In this document: piece by piece, positions 34,921-48,100 of the stretch
Layout of the letters: each line of letters begins with the position of its first letter
Position numbering within the stretch: the first letter of the stretch is position 1
From: Brachynemurus nebulosus
Lineage: Eukaryota; Arthropoda; Insecta; Neuroptera; Myrmeleontidae
DNA length: 64,000 nt
Assembly (NCBI GenBank): GCA_035578155.1
Contig: JAPWDM010000005.1
Coordinates: 22,256,877 to 22,320,876, forward strand
Reading direction: 5' to 3'
Program-made: the position numbers and the translations under genes
Notes under the pieces: model-generated
What the model saw: the letters and a program-made list of their open reading frames with translations, nothing else
Told to the model about the DNA's origin: nothing
The model's database searches: none

Positions 34921-35281
34921 TAGGTATTGTAAGGAAGTTATGTACAGGAAGTTTTAATTTTCTAAAAACAAAATGTGATATGGTAAAGTTAGGTTCAATA
35001 GGTAAAGTTAGGGGGTTTTACGGTACTCATCCGAGCATATTGAACCAGCAAATCGGTTAAAACAACATGCCAAGGTTTTTCAACAAGTAAGAAATTAAAT
35101 TTCTGCCGTCCTAAAAAAAAGTTGGGGATTACGAAGTACGATCGAATAATGTCGTCAAACCGGTTCAATGGTGCAACTGTGGTATATTAAGCTTTAGTAA
35201 ATTGTCCGTAGCAGAAATTTGAAACAAAACTATAGTCCACCTCAACTTAAGTAACTACTTTTTTGGCAAATAAACCGGACA
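34921..35281. other. No gene seen
   Basis: Short stretch between two MITEs. 35,005-35,030 GGGGGTTTTACGGTACTC resembles the right end of the element at 21,232-22,134. Confidence 0.4.
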
Positions 35282-35494
35282 CTGTAGATCAGGGGTGGCC
35301 AACTCAAATGACCTTACGGGCCACTTTGGAAGCGCATCATAACTTCGCGGGCCGCATATAAAATTATGTGTTCCCGTATTAGATATACATTAGTTTTCAC
35401 TACCTTGGTCATTATAAAATAAATATATTTTGTATAAGTGTGATGAATCTCGCGGGCAAAAAAAAGTTCAAGACGGGCCACCTTTGCTGTAGAC
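35282..35494. mobile_element. hAT-type MITE, 197 bp
   Basis: Left end CAGGGGTGGCCAACTC (from 35,290); right end GACGGGCCACCTTTG (to 35,486), followed by CTGTAGAC; CTGTAGAT precedes the left end, a 7-of-8 TSD. Sub-terminal GCGGGCCGCATA and CGGGCCACC are typical of this hAT group. Confidence 0.85.
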
Positions 35495-37651
35495 GGTAAA
35501 AATTTATCAAAAAAACAAATGATTATTTGCAAAATATCATCAAATTTAAAATTAAAAAAATTATTAACTTAGTCTACTCCTACGTAAGGAATACCACAAA
35601 TAAATGAAAATCATTGCTGATAATTATAGAGCCCACATATTTAACATGAAAAATAAAGTTTATTCAAAAAAAAAAAAAAACAATTGAAATTATTTAAATA
35701 TTAAAATTCATAAAACGAATCAAATGAAAATATAAATTTTCTTTCAGGTTTTTATGAATCAAATAAAAATCGTTTAGCATGAAATTGAATTACGATAATA
35801 GTCACACGGTTTCAGCTGTAAATTACTGTAAATTTTGAGTGGGAATGAATGAGGCTTCACGTCCGTTCCAGAGACTGCTTGTCTATGACAGACAGCACCC
35901 ACTTCATTGTCTCTACGTTTTATGATGTGAGTGGGCGATAAAAAAGGTGGTGAAGGGCTAGGATTTAAAAGCTTAGTGTCTGCAGCCGACTTCTTAAGGA
36001 ACTGTGTCTTTATTTGATATCATATCAGAACTGAAAAAAATTTGAAATTTTACAAGATAAGAGTCTTAGCATACTTGCAATTGGCAATCGATTTTTTTCC
36101 AAATGGTGTCACAGTGGGCTGGAGTAACTTGAAATATGATTTTATCCCCTTCCCCTTTGGAAAGTGAAGGCAAAATTTCGAAAAATTTAAAAAAAAAAAT
36201 AATTTGTAGAAATTTTAGTTTGCAGCAATCTTATTTCCGAAAACTATCTTTAGAAAAACATTCATCTACTTATCCCTAAAATCTCCAAGTAAATTTTGTT
36301 TTTTATAATCTTTTGAACGGAATGATCTTTGGCATTGGGTAATATATATCATCTCCTCAGCAGGTTTCAAAAAATAAAAAAGTGACAGGAAAATCCTACA
36401 TCTGCTTGGTCAGTTTTCTTTTTTAAAATCTTTTTTAGTATTATTGTTTCTTCTTCTACGCTGTGATGCCGGAACGGTCTTAAGTACAATCTAACATAAT
36501 ACACACAAATACGTTCATACATAGGTATGCTCATGCAAATTTTTTTTAAAAACAAAACAATTTCTCAAGACAATATATTATGTATGAATTTTTACAAAAA
36601 TTTTACCCACTGTTTATGTTAGAAATTACTTAGGTAGATTTAAATACGTTTGTTATGTATACAAACCAATTTTGCGTGTCTACGGCATTTTATTGTGTTA
36701 TTTCCGCATAAAAAATGCCGCGTACAACGACTTCCTTTTTTATTATTATTAAAAAAATAAGTTAACAATAAACAAACTCTTGTTACAATTATTTAAAAAT
36801 GATTGCCATTAAAAAAAAAAATCTTAGTCGTTGTTGATTTAAAAACAATATTTCGAATACATAATAATTTCTAGCAAATGTCAAAGAAACTCCTCCTGAA
36901 AACAGAAAAATAGAAAATTCTCGAAGATATTTTTCACAAATTAAAAAGTAAATTACAATACTAAAAAAAAAAAATATACTCCATATTTGGAAAATGCTGA
37001 ATTAAAATCAAATGAATGCACACTATTTTATTATTTTATAAGAAATAATTTTTTTATAATTTTCCATTAATAAAAAAATGAAAATGTAAAAAATTTTATA
37101 ATTGTTTTAGGAGCTTGTAACTCTTTCTCCAATATTTATGTCGGAAAATTTTCAAAAAACAAAAATTGTGTAGATAACTTTTTCTTTTGTTATAACAAAT
37201 AAAAAATCCTTGGTAAGCCCATATTTAGAGTGAAGAATTATTTTTTAAACCAAAGTCACATTCTAATAATTATTATGTTTTTAATCGAATTAAAAAAAAT
37301 CGAAAATTAAATCATTAGGAAAGAACAAAAAAATATGTTATTTCAGATATTTTAGAGGAATATATTTAGCTTAGAAAACTAATTAGCCCATAATAATATT
37401 TTCGTCAAAATTTTTTATAAGAAGCTATATTAATTGTTATAAAATGCTAAAATTCTAAAATAAAGTTAATAGAGCAAACGCCTATTGACCTATCGTCGAT
37501 TGTGATGTGAATTGTAAACAAATGTAAGAAACTACAGAAACTCTTGAATTTAAACGGGATAGAAGGATTATTTAAATATAAATGATAAGGAAAATAAATG
37601 TTTCAATAGTCACTTCTGACGTCACTTAAATGCGTAAAAACGACAGAGTTG
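35495..37651. other. No gene seen; SINE-like copy 2 at about 35,945-36,005
   Basis: 35,850-36,005 is less AT-rich (TTCACGTCCGTTCCAGAGAC, GCACCCACTTCATTGTCTC) and its right part matches the SINE-like copy at 20,635-20,740. 36,450-36,485 has GCTGTGATGCCGGAACGG. The rest is AT-rich without recognised features. Confidence 0.45.
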
Positions 37652-38636
37652 CAGAGGCGAGCTCAGAATTTTTATTTTAGGCAGGCTCGAATTTTTCTGA
37701 AATGTAGACGTAGAACTTATATGTATAATTTTTCTTAAAGCTGCACATTTTTTATTGCATGATTTTTAAATTGAACAAAATTTAGTTTTACGCAACATTT
37801 ACTAAACTTGGCTTAAGTGTTTAATTAGGCCTGAACAGCAAAGGAAAATGAAACACAGTTATTATGTCAAATAAGTTTAATGAAAAGCTTAAGTAACTTA
37901 TAAGGAAAATTAGGAACATTTTTACAAAATGATGGCAAATGATAACATTGCTACCAAAAACACAAAACTACCAGAAATCTAAATCTTTTTATAATTATGG
38001 CGTTTGGACTTGAAATTCCCTTTCATTTCAGCCTGAGTATTCTATATTTCTAAGAGACGAATATTACGTTGTAACTGCCTTGTTTTATTAGAGCAATGAC
38101 TTATTTAGTAGAAGCTGTACATACAAATATCACTGACAAAATTAATAGCATATCTAAAGTTTCAAAATTTAAAAAAAAATATTCGAGTTAAAATAAATAA
38201 TTCGTTAAACCATTTGGCTATTTTTTTATTTTTTCTTAATTTTTTTAAAATTTGGAAGTGGGAATAATTCCAGGCTACAATAATTCTATTTAAAATTCAA
38301 GAATTTCTCTTAAACATTTCTCTAATGGTTAAGAAAGTGTTGATGTTTTTTCTGAATTACATGATAGAGCATGGTAGGTAAGACAATTCATATTACACGA
38401 CCTAAACTTATTCAAATTAGTGGCAGAAATGACTCCAAGTTGCAAGAATTCTATTTAAAATTAAATAATTGTTTTTAAACACTTCTCTAATGCATTAATT
38501 TTTAAGAAACTGTCGATATTTTTCTGAATTACATAGTAGACCAATTGGTCCGAAAACGACATTTCATATTACATCACCTAATGTTATTTTTGGGTAGACC
38601 TGAGCCTACTCGGCCTACCCACTAAAATTGCCACCG
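37652..38636. mobile_element. Probable hAT-type element, about 980 bp, with internal duplication
   Basis: Left end CAGAGGCGAGCTCAG with GGCAGGCTCG nearby; right end CGGCCTACCCACTAAAATTG then CCACCG. The two are only partly inverse and no good TSD was found. Inside, a segment of about 170 bp is duplicated (38,270-38,370 and 38,440-38,550: AATTCTATTTAAAATT, ACTTCTCTAATG and TTTTTCTGAATTACAT recur). Confidence 0.5.
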
Positions 38637-39170
38637 GTAAATTGATGACATGTTGTAATAAGGAAACGATTTGCGCAAAAAAAAGAAAAAATTAATCAGT
38701 ATTCCCTGTTAGTATCCCAAACTTTTGATTCTAATCGTATCACTCGAGTCTCCTTGACTTTTTTTTAGAAATACATCTTTCTCAAGCGTTAAATCCAAAA
38801 CAGTTTCATTTTAATTTATCAAAATTAAAAAATCATAAAAAATTTTACTAAGATAAAATAAGTAATAATTATTAGTAACAATTAAAATGCGGATCATATC
38901 CTGCTTCTGACTGTTGAATCAGAGGTCAACAATTAATAAGATTACTACAGCGGATACGTAACTAGAAGTATATAATTAAAATTAAAACAATTAAACGAAA
39001 TTTTTGATTCGATTTGAATAACAATTAAGCAAAAAATTTCATAATTACCCATATTATGTAAATCACTTTATTTTTTTATGCACATAAAAAGTTTGATGTT
39101 TTATGCATCTACGATTAAAATTCAAATTGTTTAAATTTAATAGATTTGAGCGTTAGTTTATGGTATTCCA

Positions 39171-39369
39171 AATTTGATATTAGTAAATAAAAATACTTTG
39201 CAAAATACCACTTTTATTGAATATAGAAACTTTTATGACATGTTTCGGTCAATGTGACCATTCTCAAACGTTTGAAAATGGTCAATGGACCGAAACATGT
39301 CGTAAGAGTTTCTATATTCAATAAAAGTGATATTTTGCAAAGTAAAGTGTTTTTATTTACTAATTTCAA
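39171..39369. repeat. 200-bp near-perfect palindrome
   Basis: Centred between 39,269 and 39,270 (CAAACGTTTG). Arms of about 100 bp pair almost throughout: TTTGCAAAATACCACTTTTA, TTGAATATAGAAACT, GACATGTTTCGGTC and GACCATT on the left face their inverses on the right, with a few mismatches and a small insertion near 39,345. No spacer. Part of one arm recurs at about 4866-4930. Confidence 0.93.
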
Positions 39370-42300
39370 ATTGTTTGTTTCAAATCGGACTCAGACATGA
39401 AGGTTTGATTTCAAAATGAAACTTCTTGTAACACGTGGGAATATATAACAAAAGTAATGGTATGCATTCACAATTTAAACTGAAAAGTTTAAAGTAACAG
39501 GTGACATAATTGATAAGATTTATCAATTCGTCGTAGTGTAATTAATTAATAAATTAATTGAAAATCAGCAAAGTTTTCTAAGCTGGTACTCGTTGAAACA
39601 ACTTGAACACAAATTTAAAAATTAAGGATAGGGTTTGGAGTTTATAAATTTTAACACATGCTTAATCCCAAAAAGCAATACCTGTACCTCATAATTTCTT
39701 TTCTGGAACATTTTTAACAAGTATTATAAAAACAGATATTATAGTCATCGTTATTTTTACAAGATGACTATAGATAACATTCGCACACAGAGAAAAATCT
39801 GTGCAGCACATTAAAGTGATCACAGACCAAATATTCTAAAATTATTGTTGACTTACACAGTAAAGATTAGAGTGTAAGCACTAACAAAAGAATAAGTTAT
39901 TTAAAAATTATTTAAGTAAATTTGAAAGCTGCAAAAATCAGTAAAAAATCTATCAAAAAATAGGATCAGAACAAATATGGCACAAAAAAGTCTCAATGAA
40001 CTTGAAATTAAGAACTTTTTAAATGGAGGCCTTTTCATTTTTTTAACTAACCAGGAAGCAATAGTTTTTTTTATTAGGGTAACCAAATTTTTGCTATTAA
40101 TTATTTAAATTAATTGGAAGGTGCCAAAAATCATTAAAAAATCTATATTTATCGTATACTCAAGTTCAAGGTTTATCTGAAATACACAAAAATCTTAAAT
40201 TTGATTAAGAAAAAATATTTCCAATGCCAATGTCGATTTTTGTTAATTCTTTTTTACAAATTAAGTTTAAGTTATTCAAACTGTATGTATTATTATCTTT
40301 CTACTGACCACAAAAGTTCAAAACGGACTCTTGAAATTAGAAATTACAAGCATAAAATCTGTTGGAAAACAAGTCATATCACTTTCATAACGACATTAAA
40401 ACCAATAAATGATGATAAAACTGGCACTAAAGATGACAGGCACTAAATAATAAATTAATAACACTATTTAAATTGATTATGCAGGAAAATAATTAATAAT
40501 ACTTTTATATAAAATAATATCAAAATGCCTCAAGTTAATAAAATATGTTACAAATTAATTTTACAACTTTTAATCACTAGATCACTAGAAGTTTATTTTA
40601 ATACCTACCTAATATGTTATTTTATACTGTTAACAATGCTGGCAAGTTACATTTCCCGAACGTTCATTTATATCCATGTTAACCAAGAAATAGCAGTACG
40701 GGAAGTACATTACAGTGCGATAAGTAGATAACAGTGCGGGAAGTAAAATTAGCTTAAAAATGATTATAATTATTTATTTATATTGAAATTAAAAGTATAG
40801 TTTGAACAATTATAAAAATTAATTAATTAGTATTTCAATTTTTACTTTGCAGAACATTGTTATTTTTATTGTCACTAAATTTTTTTTCATATTTTATTGA
40901 TATTTCAAAAGGTTAATCATTTATTAAAAATTTTGTATCTATTTTCATAACTTTAGTTGTCATTATTCTCACTGTTATCATAATTTGATAAATTATTTTC
41001 CTCAATTTTTTTAATAAAATAATCAAAAAAAATATTCACGCCAAATATTGACGCTTAATTATGATGTTTATTTACAATAATATAGTTATCAACTGTCGCA
41101 ACATAGATTTGTAGTTATTTGCTATAAAAATTTATAATAATTATTTTTGGTCGAAAAACTAATTTACTCGTATTCATCCCAAGCATGTCATCTGCTTTCA
41201 GCTTCGAATTTATAAACGAGGCTATAAAAATAGCATTTACAACCCTAGGAACGTAAGATACGATGGTTCATATATGTGTCATGTATATTTCAGATTCTAC
41301 TGTACGCAATTACTCAATTAATCAGCAATTAAAAATGATAATAAAAAGTGCATTAAACTAACAACTTCAGCATTAATTTTTTCGTTTCAAAATACGAATA
41401 AGAAAACAACAAGAGTTAACTTATTTCATAAATAAAATACGTCAAAATAACAAAAAAACAAACTATATGGATTTTCTGGAGAAGACAAGCTGTTTGCATG
41501 AGTGTCTGTCAATAATGATCTTTTTTCAAGATTTTCTGAGATTTGTGCTGTTTCCCAGCGTTCCCGCCATAAAAACAAGTATTTCAGTTGTTTTTTTTTT
41601 AATTTAGTGATTTATTTTCAAAAATTTTTTTAACTTCTAATAATTTCAAGGTAAGGCTTTCATTTTCTTTCCAAAAACCTGCCTGCCTAGATGACAGAAT
41701 TTAATTAATTTTGTCAGTAATTAAAACTACTGCATGTCCGAAGTTTGGAATATTTTAATACATTCGATGACGTCACTAGGTTCAAAATTTTACTTTTCAA
41801 TTAGTCCGGGTATTGAATTTAAAATCCCGATATTTCGGGATTTTAGTGCCAATCTCCATGCGGGATATATGATAATTTTAATAATGTGACGTAATAATGT
41901 GAGTAATGACTCGTCATTTATTTTTTGTGATTTTATGCCAATTTATTACTTGCTGACACCGATCCCGATGTGAATTTCGGGATTTCGATAATTCAATCAT
42001 AACCGCGGGAAACACTAAAAATCAGTCCGGATCCCAAGATTTTGTGACTGGATGGCCTAAATTAAATTGAAATTAAAATTCTTGATAGAACTAGTAAAAC
42101 TTGCGGATGAATTGTGTCTTTTACTACCGATAAATCCAAATACTGGCAAAAATGTAAATTATTCAATGTAAGTCGATCTCCTTATAATTTATGCTAATCT
42201 ATACTTCTTACGACTACCATGAAATTACTTCTTTTTTGTACAAAATACAATCTAGGTAAGTTACGCTTTACACACAGATGTACGAAATTTTGTACTCCAC

Positions 42301-42395
42301 ACGGCGGTGTGGGAAGAACCATAGCTTATTGAATTTTTATTAATTCTTATATTGTATATTGTATTACATGTACCTGTACAAAATCTTTATCTAAG
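39370..42395. other. No gene seen; minor repeats
   Basis: 40,693-40,750 has three imperfect 20-bp units built on CAGTGCGGGAAGTA. 41,830-41,850 has the hairpin AAAATCCCGA/TCGGGATTTT, followed by other CCCGAT words to 42,030. Short AT-rich open frames at 39,901-40,086 and 40,201-40,731 have no motif. 42,240-42,320 is slightly GC-richer. Confidence 0.45.
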
Positions 42396-42984
42396 AACTG
42401 AGGTAGGGATGATCGATATTAGAAAAACATCGATGTTGACATCGATGTTAACATCGATTCAAGAGTATCGATATACGATATATATCGAAAGAAAGACATC
42501 GATGTTCGAAAACATCGATGTTTATGTAGCAAAATAAACAACCATTATAATCTATTATTTTATTTATTAAAAATTAACATTACCAGTATTTATTTGGTAC
42601 ACTTTGCAAGAAAAGTCACTTTGTTAGAAGTTTCCCTTTTAATCTGTTCCTTTGTTGATACAAATGCTGCCCAGCTTTTGAAAAAAGTCTCTCTGAAGCT
42701 GTTGAAGCTGCTGTGAAACACAAATATTTAATGGCAATTTTTTTCAAGTAATAAGTGGATCCTAGAACTTGCTATAAAAGTAATGCATCTTGTTTTAAAT
42801 CAGCTACAGGACTTTTTAACTACTGGATAGCTTAGAGTAATATCGATGTTTCGACATTATTCTCGTAACATCGATGTGCCGATGTTATCGAGGACATAAC
42901 ATCGATGTTTTTACATCGATGTTTTCCCCCTAAACATCGATGTTTTACTACCATCGATGAATATCGATCATCCCTAAACTGAAG
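42396..42984 (-). mobile_element. hAT element, internally deleted, with ATCGATGTT-rich ends
   Basis: Ends TAGGGATGATCGATA (from 42,404) and TATCGATCATCCCTA (to 42,976) are perfect inverses. TSDs AACTGAGG and AACTGAAG agree at 7 of 8. Both sub-terminal regions are packed with ACATCGATGTT words. The middle keeps the 3' end of a transposase on the minus strand. 573 bp. Confidence 0.92.
42585..42720 (-). pseudogene. hAT transposase C-terminal fragment, stop-interrupted
   Basis: The minus strand reads CFTAASTASERLFSKAGQ, HLYQQRNRLKGKLLTK, a TGA stop, then LFLQSVPNKYW and TAA. The S-ERLFSKAG core and the downstream RNRL and LFLQ blocks are the hallmark of the hAT transposase dimerisation domain (Dimer_Tnp_hAT). 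Only the C-terminal end remains, so it cannot act. Confidence 0.85.
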
Positions 42985-43685
42985 GTTGGTTTTTAATAAA
43001 TTTCACGTTCTACATAATTTTAATGAATTTTATTCGTATCAAATTTGTATTATCTGTAGTGAATTTCATATTAATCGTGGGTAAAGTATCGTACGTAAGT
43101 CGGTTATTATACACGGCATGTTACACCACTATACTTCACTCTTATTCTCTCTAAAAATATCAAAATTTTAAAGATGTGTTTCAAACACTTGATAAACGCA
43201 CTATATTTAAAATAATTCATTCAATACAGGTATGATATAAGAAGTAATAAACATGAATTGTACTTGCACCGTTTTTATATTTCTGACGTTATTATGAAGA
43301 GGTCATCACAGGTGCATGAATATACATACATAATTTAACATTTTCATTTCGCAGTACATATTTAACATAGTTTTCATTGTTTATATTTTAATTTTTGCAT
43401 GATACGAGAAATGATATGGCATGTATAAGTAATAGCATCCTCATTTAAAACGTTTATCACGAATTAATATTAATGTACATTTATAAATTTTGTTATAGTT
43501 ACCTAAATTTTAATAATTCATTTGAATATAATACGTGAGCAAATCTTTTTTATTGTTATTTCTTAACAAATATCACTTTTAATTTCGTTTTATTACACTT
43601 TAGATCATTAACGAATGTATAATAACCATGTGTACTATAAATATTTTGAATAGCCGTAATTTGGAAATTAGGAGATACCGTACAC
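42985..43685. other. No gene seen
   Basis: AT-rich. 43,070-43,150 is slightly less so. No element recognised. Confidence 0.4.
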
Positions 43686-44661
43686 TTAAGGGAGAGCTGT
43701 TATTGCTCAGCTAATATTGAGTATAAAATTATAACAAAACAAGCAATATATAATTTGGACCATTGGCTATTGATTTCACACAAAGAAATTTGAATTATTG
43801 CACTGTTTACATATTTAAATTAAATTACAAAAAAAAGTGTCTCTGTACGAAATAGCCCCGGGGGTCGGGGCTATTCCGTATGGTAAGAGAGGCTATACCG
43901 TACAGTAAAAAAATCATCTTATTAAGGAAGTAAATAACAGTAATGCAATAAATTATTGTACAAAACACATTTTATTACTTATTGTCGACTCAACTAAGAA
44001 ATATCATAACGTAACTTGTATTATTGGCATATTTGGCATATTTAGTTCAACTTCCAAAAGTATATAGTGTTAGGTTAACTTTTATCAAAAAAGTGATAAA
44101 GTTTATAGAACGAAAGTATTTTATTTAAAGTTTATACATTTAAACATAAATCACAAAAAAAGTTATCTGCAGACTCGACAGCACTAAAACTGTAATGTTT
44201 ATGGTATTTCCTGCATCAACTACAATCTATTCATGTTGCCATATTAAATCATTTGGGGCTAAGTTGTACGCTTCTGTACGGTTCAGCCCCACCCTGTACC
44301 TCGTGGGAGTTTCATAATGTAACCTCAAATTCCGTCGCCTAACTAGTCATCACTAGTGATCAAGAGAGAGCTTAAGGAAAGTAATTTCTTATGATCTTAT
44401 AGCTACTAGCTTATAAGTAAAGGTTCTCCACCCAACTCTTATTTGGCAGTGCCCCTAAATTATAAGAGAAATAATAAAAACAAGTTTTTTCACCGTCACA
44501 TCGGCATTTATACGCACAGCGGAACGAACTCAATCCTGTGATTTTCCGCAGTCAGGCGCTAAACTGCGACACCGATTGGACTCGTCTAGCTTGAAATCTA
44601 GACACGAAAAATGGGTGTACGGTTTAGCCTCGCTGTACGGTATAGCCCCGCTCTCCCCTAC
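43686..44661. mobile_element. Probable non-autonomous DNA element with GGGAGAGC ends
   Basis: Left TTAAGGGAGAGC and right GCTCTCCCCTA are inverse. The phrase TACGGTATAGCCCCG and relatives appear near the right end (44,617-44,650), inside (about 44,275) and, inverted, at 43,851-43,910. A perfect hairpin AATAGCCCCG - GGGGT - CGGGGCTATT lies at 43,851-43,875. No clear TSD, no transposase. Confidence 0.5.
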
Positions 44662-44892
44662 AGACTATATATTTTCAGCTGTAGCATCCTAAAAATCTGA
44701 CAACACAGTTGTAGGAGGACTCTCCTGTCCCGTTTTTATTTGAAGCCTGTCGAAGATTGAGATTAATGAGAAAATGTCGAGGGTTGGGATTAATAAATTC
44801 TAAGAGACTAATAATATAATCATTTACTTCAAAGGTCTATCAAATTGCCTTTTTCAATTTGAATGAGGAAGATAATGTCCTTTGAAAGAATA

Positions 44893-45190
44893 AATACCGC
44901 TATCGCAGTATCCTGCATACCATAACGAATTTCATGTTACAAAAATTACTTTTTTTCGAAAATCCGCTTACATAGGATAATGATTAAAAAACGTATCCTT
45001 ACGTGATTTTTTCCGCTATTTAACATGGCCGAAAAAAAAATTTCAAAAAAGTTTTGAATTTTAACCAAAGATTCATTTTTTAAGATTTTGGGCATCGCAC
45101 GTGTATAGCTGAAAATTCTATCATAGCTCCAAGCTAAAATCTTACCACGACAGCAGCTGCTTCTCAATGTAAACTTACGTAAACTTGGCT
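44893..45190 (-). repeat. Family R1 copy (partial)
   Basis: AATACCGCTATCGCAGTATC, CTGCATACCATAACGAATTT, TTACAAAAATTACTTTTTTT and GGGCATCGCACGTGT correspond in order to R1 copies elsewhere, read in the same orientation as 63,914-64,000. Confidence 0.75.
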
Positions 45191-48100
45191 CTTAAAATAA
45201 TCGGAACCTTTTGTAAATATCTTATAACTATGTAAGGTGTGAGCGCCGGGGAATATTCTAAAATATTAAATATCTAAACTTGTTGCCTTCTCACTAGGAG
45301 GGAATAAATTTAGGAGAGGAAATAAGTAATAATTACATTGATTAATTAATAATTGGAAATTTCATTTTCAATTAGTTCAGTGATCTGTCCATCAGTATAT
45401 TTCTTTTTATATTATTTATAAAATTAATCACTACTTATTTATTTAATTTTTTAAAAAAGCTAAATTAAGAGACAAACAGTTGCAAATATGTTACAAAGCA
45501 ACATAAGACATACGAGATATGTATTTTCAACACTTAAGTATATTGTTTACAGGTATTTTATAGAGGTTGAGGTATTAGCACATAAATTCAAATACCGCGA
45601 CTCTTATTTATGCACAAAGTGAAAGCAAAAATATAAGGTAAGTATGTAATTTTTTTTGGAATTCAGTTTTAACGATTTTTACTGTTATGATTACTTCTGC
45701 GCATTTTATAAAAAAAATTTATAGCAACGATTGATAATAAATTAATATTTATTAAACATATGGTGTTTCAATTAAGACGTATGTATTTATTTTGTTATAT
45801 AGGCCAACGACTTCACACAAATGTAATCTTATGGAATTGTTCCAATATAAAAAATTGTTTAAAATAGAGTACAGAGGTAACGCAACTACCTCTGTCATGA
45901 AATCTGCAGTGTGCAGTTCTGTGTAAGTTAGGCTACTTAGTTCACTCGCTCCGTAGCAGTGGATGAGTGTAGGTTAATTGTTTTGATTGTTGTTGGCATT
46001 GTTAGAACCCGCACACGGAGCCACATACATGCGTTGTAGTATTCTATATATGTATGCCACACCACGGCCAACACACTTGCAATCACTCACACAAAGACAG
46101 ATCACCGCACAAATACAAAGTAAACCCAGTGCACATATATAACATATTTTCTATCCTTTACTGGTTACACTGGTTTCAGTAGTATATAGAGATAGCAATG
46201 TTGTCTCTGGTACTCTGTGGCTTGGAATATCAAAGTTTAAGCTAATGTACGATACTATGTAGTGTTCTCTACCCAAACTGGCAAAACGTAACACTTATAG
46301 AATCACTTCCAACCGTCCATCAGAATTTTTCTCAAAAACCGCTTGCCCCAAAAAATTAAAGTTTGACACAGTTATAAAAACTGATGGTCCAATTACAGAT
46401 ATTGGAATGTGTTTTAAAGGTTGTATTCAAGGGTTTAAAATGGGGAGTTAAAAGCCACCATCCTATTTCAGAATTATCAACCAGAAAAATTTAAGAAATC
46501 AAGAACATAAGTTATGGCTACTGCATGAAAATTATCAGGACTGCATTTTCTTATTATAATTTCTTTGGTGCATAACAAGAAAACTCGATGAACAATTTTG
46601 ATTTGATCAATATATGGCTTGTCATCAATACTTATACCTGAACCACTCTGAACTCTGTTTCTTTCTGGTAAACATAACTTGGCTAATAAAAAAAAAATAC
46701 CACCATTTTGGAATCGTTAAAATTATTCGTTAGAAATAAAGCCTGTCGACTCTTACTTCAAAATAATTGATTATACGGAATACTATCTACGCCGATAAAA
46801 CTTACACTTGACCGATAATTTTTATAATATTATATCTAAACATATTTTTGGCAATAAATCATTTTCTCAATAACTTATTGCTGACGAAACGCGGAAAATT
46901 TCAACAAAATTGTTGTTGTTAAGGCGTGTCATTTACCCGGCTTACCTCGAGAGAATCACCTTGAGGGAAATTAATATGACAATAAACGAAATTTGTTAAT
47001 TTGTCAAAAGTCATTATTTTATAAGTTCAAAACTATCTAATTTTAAATTCAAATTTTATTATTTAAGAATTTTTGGACAAACAATAATTCTGTTTAGTTC
47101 CAACTCAAGCTAACGTTATACATATCCGTAAGCAATTAATACATAAAATAATCAATTTTTTTTAAAATTGCTTTTGTTTATAATCAAATTTCCAGTTAAC
47201 TCATAACAGAACTAATTCTTCCAGTACCTCATAAGTAATAGCTTCGAGAGGTATTTCTGATTCCCTGTTATACAGAGAAAAACGAGAAAATAAACCCAAA
47301 TTGATTTTTTTGTGAAAGAGGTAGCTCTTACTTCGTATTTCACCTTGACTTTCAATCCCCAAAAAACCTTTTCAATTACATTTTTTCAAATTTTCAACAT
47401 TTATAATACTTTACTCTTGCATCATTTTTTCATTTTTAAACCCACTTTGCAAATGCACTCCTAATCATTATTTCAGCACAACTCAAAAATTTTAATTTTC
47501 AGAAAATTAGGTAAATATTAAATAATTTGTAAGCACATGCGCAATTCAAGGCCCAATTTGTTATTATTGAATTTATTTGAAAAATTGCGTTCTAAAATCT
47601 AACTAAACGAATTATATCTACATGTAAATTAAACATAGTCTATAATGAATTCTTTAATTTTGCATTTTGGAAAAAAAAGCTGTATCCAATTTAAACAGCT
47701 AATGAATGCCGTTGTTTCGCAATAATTATCAAAGTCTCACCAAAACAGCAAATAAAAAATTAATTATACCAATGGCCTGAACTTTATTATTTCTTTCAGT
47801 ATTCTAAAATAAATTTTAATACAACTAACCACTTTTTATATGTCTGCTTTTTTTCTGAAAAAATTTTAATGAAAATAGGCATTGACATTGTGAATTATTT
47901 TATCAAAATTTTAATACGTTGTAAACTTTTTGTAAATTTTAGACAAGCCCTGAACTTAGGTGTGACATTAATCCACTAATTTTTTTTTGAAAATTTTTGA
48001 AACCTTCAAACCCACATAAATAATTTATAACAAAAATATTATTGCTTTCTGATTTGATCAAAAAATTTAAAAGTCGCCATCTGAAATAGTTTCAATTTCA

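Noticed and set aside
45890..46190. GC-richer patch as a possible first exon or promoter
   Set aside because: Only a modest composition change and one fair donor-like word; no reading frame or paired acceptor. Kept only as a note in the stretch description.
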